Part shown: positions 45,580 through 53,663 of the stretch, in pieces | Layout of the letters: each line of letters starts with the position of its first letter | Position numbering within the stretch: position 1 is the stretch's first letter | From: Halonotius sp046719765 | GTDB taxonomy: Archaea > Halobacteriota > Halobacteria > Halobacteriales > Haloferacaceae | Reading direction: 5' to 3' | Assembly (NCBI RefSeq): GCF_046719765.1 | Contig: NZ_JABEBY010000002.1 | Location: 124,001-188,000, forward strand | Length of the DNA: 64,000 nucleotides | The notes under the pieces: model-generated | What the model saw: the letters and a program-made list of their open reading frames with translations, nothing else | What the model was told of the DNA's origin: nothing | The model's database searches: none | Position numbers and translations under genes: made by a program

Positions 45580-47325
45580 ATGAGTAGCCAACCACACGTT
45601 CTCGTGATCGGCGGCGGTTCGACCGGGTGCGGCATCGCGCGCGACCTCGCGATGCGCGGACTCGACGTGACGCTCGTCGAACAGGGGAACCTCACCCACG
45701 GAACGACAGGACGGATGCACGGCCTCCTCCACAGCGGTGGCCGGTATGCGGTTGCCGACCAGGCCAGCGCGAAGGAGTGTATGATCGAAAACCGGATCCT
45801 GCGGGATATCGCCAGCCACTGTGTCGAAGAGACCGGCGGGTTCTTCGTCAAACGCCCGGAGGACTCCGAGGAGTACTTCCAGAAGAAACTGGAGGGCTGC
45901 AAGGAGTGTGACATCCCGGTTGAGGTACTGTCGGGCGAGGAAGCCCGAAAAGAAGAGCCATATCTCGCCAAGGACATCGAAAAGGCGATCCGCGTCCCTG
46001 ACGGGGCGGTCGATCCCTTCCGGCTCTGTGTGGCCAACGCCGCCAGTGCGGAGGAACACGGCGCGCGCATCGAGACACACGCGCCCGTGGTCGACGTACT
46101 CAAAGAGGGCGACGAGGTCGTCGGCGTCGAGGTCGAACACGAATCGGGCCCGGGCAAACGCGTCCACCGCGAACCCGGCACCCGCGAGGAGATCCGCGCC
46201 GACTACGTCGTCAACGCGACCGGCGCATGGGCCGGGCAGATCGGCGAGATGGCCGGCCTCGAACAGGAGATCGAGGTTCGCCCCGGCAAAGGTGTCATGA
46301 CGATCATGAACACCCGCCAGGTCGACACCGTCATCAACCGCTGTAAACCAAAGGGTGACGCGGATATCGTCGTCCCCCACGAGACGACAGCGATCCTCGG
46401 CACCACAGACGTTGAGGTTGATGATCCCGAGGACTACCCCGAAGAGCAGTGGGAGGTCGATCTGATGATCGACACGCTCAAAGAACTGGTGCCGATCCTC
46501 GAAGAGGCCCGGACGATCCGCTCGTTCTGGGGTGTCCGCCCGCTCTACGAGCCGCCGGGAACGGGAACAAGCGACTCGACGGACATCACCCGGGACTTCT
46601 TCCTGCTCGATCACGCCGAGCGCGACGGCGTCGAAAACTTCACCTCCATCGTCGGCGGGAAGTTCACGACCTACCGGATGATGGGTGAGGATATCTCCGA
46701 TCACGTCTGTGACAAACTCGGCATCGACGCCGAGTGTCGCACCGACGAGGTGCCGCTGCCCGGCAGTGAGGACTTCTCGGTGCTGGACGATTACATGGAG
46801 CAGTACGGCATCCGCTCGCCGATCGGTCGGCGAAGCACCCAGCGACTTGGCTCCCGCACCGACGAGGTGCTCGATGTCGACGGGCCGAATCCGGTTGTCT
46901 GTGAGTGTGAAGCTGTCACCCGTGCTGAGGTACAGGACGGCATTGAGGGCTCAGGATCCGATCTCAACGCCGTGCGCCTTCGCACGCGCGCGTCAATGGG
47001 TAACTGTCAGGGTGCGTTCTGTACGCATCGCATGGCCGCCGAGCTCTACGACGAGTACGACGAGGAAACCGCCTACACCGCCTGGGATGAGCTCTACCAG
47101 GAACGCTGGAAGGGTGAACGCCACGCGATGTGGGGCCGCCAGCTCTCACAGGCCGCGCTCAAATACTCCTTACACGGCACCACGATGAACCGGGATAAGG
47201 ACGCCGCGACGACCGACACCGTCATCAGCGACTTCACCGCCTTCGACACCGGTGTCGGGGCATCACCGAGCGACGGGACGGCCGGGACGGCGGCAACTGA
47301 CGGCGGGCGGCGGGGAGGCGACTGA
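45580..47325 (+). CDS. glpA: Anaerobic-type glycerol-3-phosphate dehydrogenase subunit A
   Basis: A 581-residue FAD protein catalysing G3P to dihydroxyacetone phosphate. FAD motif HVLVIGGGSTGCGIARDLAM begins at residue 5, followed by TTGRMHGLLHSGGRYA. The FAD-linked C-terminal strand is VGGKFTTYRMMGED. Residues about 445-485 form a BFD-like [2Fe-2S] domain with CECEAVTR and GNCQGAFC. The extreme C terminus (about 540-581) is an extra disordered tail. The stop overlaps glpB by 1 bp. Confidence 0.96.
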   Translation: MSSQPHVLVIGGGSTGCGIARDLAMRGLDVTLVEQGNLTHGTTGRMHGLLHSGGRYAVADQASAKECMIENRILRDIASHCVEETGGFFVKRPEDSEEYFQKKLEGCKECDIPVEVLSGEEARKEEPYLAKDIEKAIRVPDGAVDPFRLCVANAASAEEHGARIETHAPVVDVLKEGDEVVGVEVEHESGPGKRVHREPGTREEIRADYVVNATGAWAGQIGEMAGLEQEIEVRPGKGVMTIMNTRQVDTVINRCKPKGDADIVVPHETTAILGTTDVEVDDPEDYPEEQWEVDLMIDTLKELVPILEEARTIRSFWGVRPLYEPPGTGTSDSTDITRDFFLLDHAERDGVENFTSIVGGKFTTYRMMGEDISDHVCDKLGIDAECRTDEVPLPGSEDFSVLDDYMEQYGIRSPIGRRSTQRLGSRTDEVLDVDGPNPVVCECEAVTRAEVQDGIEGSGSDLNAVRLRTRASMGNCQGAFCTHRMAAELYDEYDEETAYTAWDELYQERWKGERHAMWGRQLSQAALKYSLHGTTMNRDKDAATTDTVISDFTAFDTGVGASPSDGTAGTAATDGGRRGGD

Positions 47326-48623
47326 TGGCAATCCGCGAGGATGTGATCGTCATCGGCGGCGGCCTCGCCGGTTCGATGGCCGCTCTTGAGGCGGCCGACG
47401 GCGACGCCTCAGTCCGACTTATCACCCACAAAAAGAGCACACTGCGCCACGCCAGCGGGCTGATCGACGTGCTCGGCTATCTCGACGAGGAAGAGCCGGT
47501 TGCTGATCCCTTTGCGGCAATCAGCGAACTGCCGGATGATCACCCCTACTCGATCGCCGGCGCGGCCGCGGTTCGCGATGGGCTCGCCCGCTTCGATGAG
47601 GCGGTCGGCGACACCTATCAGGGCGACCACACCGACAGCAACGCCCTCCTGCCGACGTTCGGCGGCGCGATCAAACCGACCGCCCGGTATCCCGACGCCG
47701 CCGCGGCCGGCCTCGCCAGCGACAGCCGCGACATGTTGGTCGTCGGCTTCGAGGAGCTCACCGAGTACAACGCCGGGATGTTGGCCGACCACCTCGACGC
47801 TGCCGACGTGCCGTTCGACGTTGACGGCGTTGAGCTCAACTTCCCCGGCGAGTACGCCAACGACTCCCGGGTGACGCGGTTCGCCAAACGCCTGGATGCC
47901 AACGAGGATGTCGACCACGACGGCCGGACGATGGGTGCTCGCCAGGCGCTCGCAGCGTCGGTCGAACCCCACCTCGGCGACGCCGAACGTGTCGGCTTCC
48001 CGGCCTTCCTCGGCGACGACCACGCGGCCGACGTGCGGGCCGATCTCGAACGCGAACTCGGCGTCGACGTGTTCGAGATCCCGATGGGGCCGCCGAGCTT
48101 CCCCGGGATGCGGCTGGCCGACCGGCTGAAAGCCGCCGTCGACGACGCCGGGATTCATATCTCCGCCGGCAATCCGGTCATCGACTACGAGGCTGACGGC
48201 GACGAAATCGAGGCCGTCATCGTCGACAGCAAGGGTCGGGAGGTGCCACACCACGCCGAGGAGTTCATCCTTGCGACCGGCGGACTTGTCGGCAAGGGGA
48301 TCGACTCCGACCGTGACGGCACCGTCAAGGAGCCGGTCTTTGACTGCCACATTCCACACTCAGACGACCGGTATGACTGGTTCGACGAGGAGGCCTTTGG
48401 CAACCAGCCGTTCGCCCACTTTGGCGTCCGGATCGATGAGGGGATGCGCCCGTTGGACGCCGACGGCTCCCCGGAGTTCAGCAATCTCCGGGCGGCCGGC
48501 GGCGTCGTCGGCGGGACGGATCCGGTCGCCGAGAAATCCCAAAGCGGGATATCGCTGACGACCGCCGCGGTCGCGGGGCAACGGGCGCGTGAACGAGCTG
48601 CGAAACGAGAGGTGAGCCAATGA
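47325..48623 (+). CDS. glpB: Anaerobic-type glycerol-3-phosphate dehydrogenase subunit B
   Basis: A 432-residue flavoprotein starting VIVIGGGLAGSMAALEAADG. It pairs with GlpA and passes electrons toward GlpC. The region LRHASGLIDVLGYL and the ending GTDPVAEKSQSGISLTTAAVAG match GlpB family members. Translationally coupled on both sides: 1-bp overlap with glpA and 4-bp overlap (ATGA) with glpC. Confidence 0.95.
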   Translation: MAIREDVIVIGGGLAGSMAALEAADGDASVRLITHKKSTLRHASGLIDVLGYLDEEEPVADPFAAISELPDDHPYSIAGAAAVRDGLARFDEAVGDTYQGDHTDSNALLPTFGGAIKPTARYPDAAAAGLASDSRDMLVVGFEELTEYNAGMLADHLDAADVPFDVDGVELNFPGEYANDSRVTRFAKRLDANEDVDHDGRTMGARQALAASVEPHLGDAERVGFPAFLGDDHAADVRADLERELGVDVFEIPMGPPSFPGMRLADRLKAAVDDAGIHISAGNPVIDYEADGDEIEAVIVDSKGREVPHHAEEFILATGGLVGKGIDSDRDGTVKEPVFDCHIPHSDDRYDWFDEEAFGNQPFAHFGVRIDEGMRPLDADGSPEFSNLRAAGGVVGGTDPVAEKSQSGISLTTAAVAGQRARERAAKREVSQ

Positions 48624-49924
48624 GCGACGCACAACAACCAACTGATTTCGATGCCACGACGACAGTAGATGAGTACGAGCCGGTCGATGTCTTCCCGTCC
48701 AGTGAGGATATGGATCTCCGGCCGGGTGCCGACAACTGTTACAAATGCACGAGTTGTGACACGTCCTGTCCGGTCGCGGAGGTCGAAGAGGACTTCCCCG
48801 GACCGAAGTTCCAAGGGCCCGAGCAGTGGCGGCTCAAACGCCACGAGGATGTCGACATCGACGACTCGATCCTCGAGTGTTCGAACTGTATGCGGTGTGA
48901 CGACGCCTGTCCGTCGAGCGTCCCGCTGAGCCAGATGCACAACACCGCCCGCGGGGAGTACGTCGAAGAGCATATGGACAAGCTCTCCAGAAACTACATC
49001 CGCAACCGGATCCTCTCGAACTACCGGACGATGGCCTCGATCGGCAGCAAGGTGCCACGGCTCGCCAACTTCGTGATGGGACTGGGCATCACGAGCTACC
49101 TCGGCGAGAAGATCATGGGCATCCCCAGCGAGCGGGATGTTCCGGAGTTCGCCACCGAGACTTTCCGGAGCTGGTTCAAGAAGCGCGGCGGCTCGAAGGT
49201 CAGCAACCCGGACAAGCAGGTCGCCTATTTCCACGGCTGTTACTCCAACTACAACACCGTCGAGGTCGGCAAGGCGATGGTGCGTGTCTTCGAGGAGTTC
49301 GGCTACGAGGTGCTGGTGCCGAAACAGCAGTGTTCCGGCACGCCGATGTTTGCTAACGGGATGCTGAAAGACGCCCGCCGCGAGGCGGAGGTCAACGTCC
49401 GCGAGCTCGGCGAGGCCATCGACAACGGCGCGGAGGTCATCGCCTCATGTACGTCCTGTTCGATGGCACTCCGCCAGGAGTACCCTGAGCTGTTCGATAT
49501 CGACGGCGTCGAGGAGCTCTCCGAGCACACCTGGGAGGCCCTTGAGTTCCTCCGTGTTAACGAGGATCTTGGCCAAGCGATCCAGGAAAGCGAGGTTGAC
49601 CCGCAGGCATTCGCCTACCACGCGCCGTGTCACGCCCGCAATCAGGGCCTCGACCGACAGGCCGTTGAGCTCTTCCGTGATCTCGACGGCGTCACCATCG
49701 AGGATGTCGGTGACTCCTGTTCGGGGATCTCGGGAACCTACGGCTGGAAGTCCAACCACTACGAGACCTCGATGAAGATCGGCGCGGAGATGTTCGAGCA
49801 TATGGAACACGCGGAGGGCGACGTGGGGATGACCGAGTGTCCGACCTGTGCGATGCAGATGAACCACGGGACGGGCTACGAGATCCGCCACCCCCTGGAG
49901 CTGCTCGAAAAAGCCCTCGTATAA
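48620..49924 (+). CDS. glpC: Anaerobic-type glycerol-3-phosphate dehydrogenase iron-sulfur subunit C
   Basis: A 434-residue protein with two [4Fe-4S] motifs, CYKCTSCDTSCP and CSNCMRCDDACP, near residues 40-100, then two CCG domains (FHGCYSNYNTVEVGKAM with KQQCSGTP, and HAPCHARNQGLD with DSCSGISGTYG). GlpC anchors GlpAB to the membrane and hands electrons to menaquinone. No TM helix is seen, so anchoring may be through amphipathic contacts. Last gene of the glpABC operon. Confidence 0.95.
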   Translation: MSDAQQPTDFDATTTVDEYEPVDVFPSSEDMDLRPGADNCYKCTSCDTSCPVAEVEEDFPGPKFQGPEQWRLKRHEDVDIDDSILECSNCMRCDDACPSSVPLSQMHNTARGEYVEEHMDKLSRNYIRNRILSNYRTMASIGSKVPRLANFVMGLGITSYLGEKIMGIPSERDVPEFATETFRSWFKKRGGSKVSNPDKQVAYFHGCYSNYNTVEVGKAMVRVFEEFGYEVLVPKQQCSGTPMFANGMLKDARREAEVNVRELGEAIDNGAEVIASCTSCSMALRQEYPELFDIDGVEELSEHTWEALEFLRVNEDLGQAIQESEVDPQAFAYHAPCHARNQGLDRQAVELFRDLDGVTIEDVGDSCSGISGTYGWKSNHYETSMKIGAEMFEHMEHAEGDVGMTECPTCAMQMNHGTGYEIRHPLELLEKALV

Positions 49925-50052
49925 CCGCTGTTTCTCCCCGCTTGCTGTTGCTGTCGATCACGTCACTCCCAACATCGCAGGCGTCGATCGCTGATGCTGG
50001 GGTTTTTGACTGTGGGAACCATACACATGTTGCTCCCGGTTCGCGCACGCGA

Positions 50053-50060
50053 TACTAAAA
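50053..50060 (+). promoter_or_regulatory. TATA-like element for the second GlpA-like gene
   Basis: TACTAAAA lies 20-27 bp before the ATG at 50080 and only 2-9 bp before an in-frame ATG at 50062. The spacing favours 50080 as the start of a leaderless mRNA and shows that this gene need not be read through from glpC. Confidence 0.45.
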
Positions 50061-50079
50061 CATGCCGGAAGCTGAATCC

Positions 50080-51342
50080 ATGGCTCACACAACCGTACTC
50101 GTAATCGGCGGCGGCGGCACCGGTGTTGGAACAGCACGTGATCTCGCCCTTCGCGGCGTCGACGTGACGCTGGTCGAACGCGGTGGCCTCGCCAGCGGCA
50201 CCTCGGGCAGCTCACACGGGCTGTTACACAGCGGCGCGCGGTACGCCGAATCGGATCCAGAGGGGGCCGCCGAGTGTATCGATGAAAACGAGACGCTTCG
50301 GGAGATCGCTGGCCACTGTATCAACGACACCGGTGGCCTGTTCGTCCAGCTGGAACAGGATGATCCCGACTACTTCGAGGCAAAACTCGAGGCCTGCCAC
50401 GAACACGGGATCGACGCCGAGGTCATCGATGGCGACGAGGCACGCAACCGTGTTCCCGACCTCAGCGACGGGGTTGAACGGGCGATGGTCGTCCCCGACG
50501 CGGCGATCTATCCCTCCCGACTTACCGCGGCCAACGCCGAAAGCGCGGCCAACCACGGCGCGACGATCCACACCAACGCGCCGGTGACCGATATCACCGT
50601 GGCCGACGGCCGCATCGAGCGTGTCGAGGTCGGCGGCGAGGCAAACACGACCATCGAGCCGGCGTACGTTGTCAACGCGACCGGCGCGTGGGCCGACAAG
50701 ATCGGCGCGATGGCCGGCGTTGACTTCGAGATGAAGCCAACCAAGGGTGTCATGCTCAGCGTCGAATACGAGGGCCTTGAGCCGGTGCTCAACCGCTGCC
50801 GGGAGCCATCCGACGGCGATATCATCATCCCACACGAGGGTGAGGCTGTCCTCGGCACGACAAGCATCGAGGTTGACGATCCGGATGACTACCCCAAAGA
50901 AGAGTGGGAGGTCGAGCGGATGTTCGAGGAGTGCGGTGCGATGGTTCCCGGCATCGAAACCCATGAGATCCGTCGCAAATGGTGGGCGTGTCGCCCGCTG
51001 TACGCACCCGACGAAAGCGGCCGGGCGGACTCCGGAACGGGCGACGAACGCGGCATCTCGCGGGATTTCACGCTGCTGGATCACGCCGACGATGGGGTCG
51101 AAAACTTCGCCAGTGTTGTCGGTGGTAAGCTGACCACCTACCGGATGATGGCTGAGGCAACCGCCGATCACGTCGCCGCGGAGTTGGGCGTTGCTGCGTC
51201 CTCGACGACAGCCACGGAGCAACTCCCCGGGGCGTCTGACCCTGCTGAACTCGATCGCTTGGTCGCCAAATACAGCGAACCACAGCCGACCGACGCCGGT
51301 GTCGTCGCCGATCTGTCCGAGTCGACCGCTGCCGGCGACTGA
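50080..51342 (+). CDS. Second GlpA/GlpD-like FAD-dependent glycerol-3-phosphate dehydrogenase, short form
   Basis: About 420 residues, clearly related to the first 430 of GlpA: VLVIGGGGTGVGTARDLALR, GTSGSSHGLLHSGARYAE, YVVNATGAWADKIGAMAG, VGGKLTTYRMMAEA. It lacks the BFD-like [2Fe-2S] C-terminal domain, so it cannot pass electrons to GlpBC the same way and may be a GlpD/GlpO-type enzyme using quinone or another acceptor, or act on a different hydroxy acid. Start set at ATG 50080 by promoter spacing; 50062 is the alternative. It follows glpC by 155 bp on the same strand. Confidence 0.87.
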   Translation: MAHTTVLVIGGGGTGVGTARDLALRGVDVTLVERGGLASGTSGSSHGLLHSGARYAESDPEGAAECIDENETLREIAGHCINDTGGLFVQLEQDDPDYFEAKLEACHEHGIDAEVIDGDEARNRVPDLSDGVERAMVVPDAAIYPSRLTAANAESAANHGATIHTNAPVTDITVADGRIERVEVGGEANTTIEPAYVVNATGAWADKIGAMAGVDFEMKPTKGVMLSVEYEGLEPVLNRCREPSDGDIIIPHEGEAVLGTTSIEVDDPDDYPKEEWEVERMFEECGAMVPGIETHEIRRKWWACRPLYAPDESGRADSGTGDERGISRDFTLLDHADDGVENFASVVGGKLTTYRMMAEATADHVAAELGVAASSTTATEQLPGASDPAELDRLVAKYSEPQPTDAGVVADLSESTAAGD

Positions 51343-51404
51343 GGCGGCTGGTGTGACCGCCGGTAGCTGCTCGGGGACGGATCCACCGACCGGCTGTCCG
51401 GTAG

Positions 51405-51410
51405 TTTATC
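51405..51410 (+). promoter_or_regulatory. TATA-like element for the CheF-like gene
   Basis: TTTATC is 24-29 bp before the ATG at 51434, the normal spacing for a leaderless haloarchaeal mRNA. The CheF-like gene thus probably has its own promoter. Confidence 0.5.
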
Positions 51411-51433
51411 GGGTTCCGTTCTTTACGGCAGCT

Positions 51434-52078
51434 ATGCCCTCCGATTCCGACGCCGATGCGGTGCGGGATCGGTTAGTTGAGCAGCCAGCAGACGGTGGTG
51501 AGAGTCCGCTTACCGACGCCCCGGCCGGGGTGCGACACCCGGCCCGTCGTGGCGGCCGTGTCACCGACGTGCCCGTCGTCGCCGCGCGGCTGACGCTGAC
51601 CGACGAGACGCTGCTGTTTCGGGCGGCCGACGGCGACCTCGCTGACTTCGATATCCGGCTCGCCGATATCATCTATCTCAGAGACGGCCAACAGGAGGTC
51701 AACGGAGAGCCCGTCGAGAGCCTTGTTCTCCGCCATATCGACCCACCTGCCGATGCCGTGACGACGAAGGTGAGCCTCTGGGATGCCGACGCCCACGACC
51801 GACTCACCACGGTTGTCACCGACTACTACCGACAGCACCGGGAGGCTGTCGCCGAACTGGAGCTGTCGACCCAACAGCTGGAGGTTCTCGTCACCGCCTA
51901 CTCAGCCGGTCGTGAGTTCGATCCTGCGAGTATGCTTCCGAAGGCGGCCGACGACATCGCCGCCATCTTCGACCCGCTTCGCCGCGCCGACCTCCTCCGA
52001 GAGGGCGACACCGGCGTCTTCCTCACCGGGCGCGGTCACATGGTTGTCAACGAAACCCTCGATGACGAAACCATGTAA
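51434..52078 (+). CDS. CheF-like archaeal taxis protein, C-terminal half only
   Basis: A 214-residue protein. From residue 34 on it follows the C-terminal half of archaeal CheF (DUF439): RHPARRGGRVTDVPVVAARL, the strand pair around DFDIRLADIIYLRDGQQEVNG, ELELSTQQLEVLVTAYSAG near 140-160, a wHTH-like IAAIFDPLRRADLL and the ending FLTGRGHMVVNETL. Archaeal CheF links CheY and CheD/CheC to the archaellum switch. Full-length CheF has an additional N-terminal PH-like domain that is absent here and replaced by 30 disordered residues. Recognition is by recalled family pattern and needs a profile search. Position in a glycerol locus with a taxis transducer supports it. Confidence 0.68.
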   Translation: MPSDSDADAVRDRLVEQPADGGESPLTDAPAGVRHPARRGGRVTDVPVVAARLTLTDETLLFRAADGDLADFDIRLADIIYLRDGQQEVNGEPVESLVLRHIDPPADAVTTKVSLWDADAHDRLTTVVTDYYRQHREAVAELELSTQQLEVLVTAYSAGREFDPASMLPKAADDIAAIFDPLRRADLLREGDTGVFLTGRGHMVVNETLDDETM

Positions 52079-52179
52079 CCCCCGGTCGTTGCAGTATCGG
52101 CACCGCGCTGGCAGTAGTGGTTGCGCCACCGATGCCGCCGATCCGAGTGTTCTTATTCTCCGGTCGACTCGGTCACGCT

Positions 52180-53610
52180 ATGTTCCGGGATCGGTCGGCC
52201 GCGATCGCCGACAATCAGCCGCGAATCGGTGCCGGCGCGGCGGTCACCACCGGTTCCGACGGACCGCTTATTCTGATCACGGGTGTCGGCTGCCCAAACC
52301 AACTCCGCTCGTGGGTCGACGGCCGCCTGCAGGATCGCGCCTGCGGGATCATCGCCGACGCAAACCGGGAGGCTGTTGGCGTCGCGGCGGCGGATCTCGA
52401 TGCCGACGGGACGGAAGAACTCTACGTTCACAACGCTGACACCGACGGCGGCTCCTGTGGGACAACCGATCTCTTGCTCAACCGCATCGATCACAACGGG
52501 CGGCAAGTCTGGTGTGATGCGTTCGCCCACGCGGTCAACGCCGACCGTGGCAACCTCACCGCCGGCCGGTCGGTCGCCGCCCTCGACCGGTTTGGCACCG
52601 GCCGCTACGGGATGGTTGTCGCCAGCTCCGCGGCGACGACCCGCTGTTATGAGCTCGGCGACGACGGCGAGATCACCGATATGGCCGATGTGGTTGGGTT
52701 GGATATCAGCTGTGAGGCGCGCTCGCTGCTCGCCGCTCCGCTTGTCACCGATCGCATGGATCTGTTCGTCGGCGTCGACGGCGGCTCCAACCGCTTGTTC
52801 CGCAACGATGGGGGCCACTTCGTCGATGTCGCCGCCGAGCAGGGCGTGGCTGCCCCGGCGGCTGACGCCCGCGGCGCGACGCTCATCGACACCGGTGACG
52901 GAGCCTTCGCCATCGCGGTCGCGGGTTGGGAGGCTGACTCCCATCTTTTTGTGCCGAGCAATGGGGGGTTCACCGACCGCTCGCCGTCGGCGTTCACCGC
53001 ACCGACACAGGCGCGTACGCTGCTGGCGGCGGATTTCGACAACGACGGCCGCCAGGAGCTGTTTGTCAACGTCTGTGGTGGCCCCAACCGCCTCCTTGCG
53101 CCTGTCGTCGACATCGACCCTGGTGGCGGAGCAGGCGACCAAACGGCCACAGATCGCCAGCCAGCCGCGTGGGAGTCCCGCTCGCTTGGCGCGGCGGCCG
53201 AACCCGAGATGCGTGGCACCGGCGCGGTCGTCGCCGACCTCGACGCCGATGGCCGGCTGGAACTGTTGGTCGTTCACGGCGACGGCGACGCCCAGCCGCT
53301 ATCGCTGTATGACGCTCCAACCGACAACGACTGGCTCCGCGTCCGGCCAACGACCCAGTACGGCGCGGCAGCCCGCGGCGCGGTCGTCACCCTCGATACC
53401 GACTGCGGCCGCCATCGACGCGTGATCGACGCCGGCAGCGGCTATCTTTGCCAGTCGGAGCCGGTTGCCCACTTCGGTCTCGGCGGTGCGACCACGCCCA
53501 AACAGACGCCTCGCCGGCTCACGGTTCGCTGGCTCGATGGCCGGGAGCGAACGATCGACGACCCCACCCCGAAGACGACCCACGAGATCGCCCACCCCGC
53601 CAGCGAGTAG
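52180..53610 (+). CDS. FG-GAP/VCBS beta-propeller protein with ASPIC/UnbV C-terminal domain (CRTAC1-like)
   Basis: A 476-residue protein with at least three calcium-binding loops of the D-x-D-x-D-G type (ADLDADGTEEL, ADFDNDGRQEL, ADLDADGRLEL) in FG-GAP blades. The C terminus has the ASPIC pattern: QYGAAARGAVVTLDT, SGYLCQSEPVAHFGLG and LTVRWLDGRERTI. No signal peptide or lipobox is seen at the chosen ATG (52180), so it may be cytoplasmic, which is unusual for this family. A TATA-like element lies 22-29 bp upstream. Role in the locus unknown. Confidence 0.82.
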   Translation: MFRDRSAAIADNQPRIGAGAAVTTGSDGPLILITGVGCPNQLRSWVDGRLQDRACGIIADANREAVGVAAADLDADGTEELYVHNADTDGGSCGTTDLLLNRIDHNGRQVWCDAFAHAVNADRGNLTAGRSVAALDRFGTGRYGMVVASSAATTRCYELGDDGEITDMADVVGLDISCEARSLLAAPLVTDRMDLFVGVDGGSNRLFRNDGGHFVDVAAEQGVAAPAADARGATLIDTGDGAFAIAVAGWEADSHLFVPSNGGFTDRSPSAFTAPTQARTLLAADFDNDGRQELFVNVCGGPNRLLAPVVDIDPGGGAGDQTATDRQPAAWESRSLGAAAEPEMRGTGAVVADLDADGRLELLVVHGDGDAQPLSLYDAPTDNDWLRVRPTTQYGAAARGAVVTLDTDCGRHRRVIDAGSGYLCQSEPVAHFGLGGATTPKQTPRRLTVRWLDGRERTIDDPTPKTTHEIAHPASE

Positions 53611-53663
53611 CGGGTGCGGTGGTCGATCGCCCCGAGCTTTTTGCGTCCGTCCCACCCAGTAGT

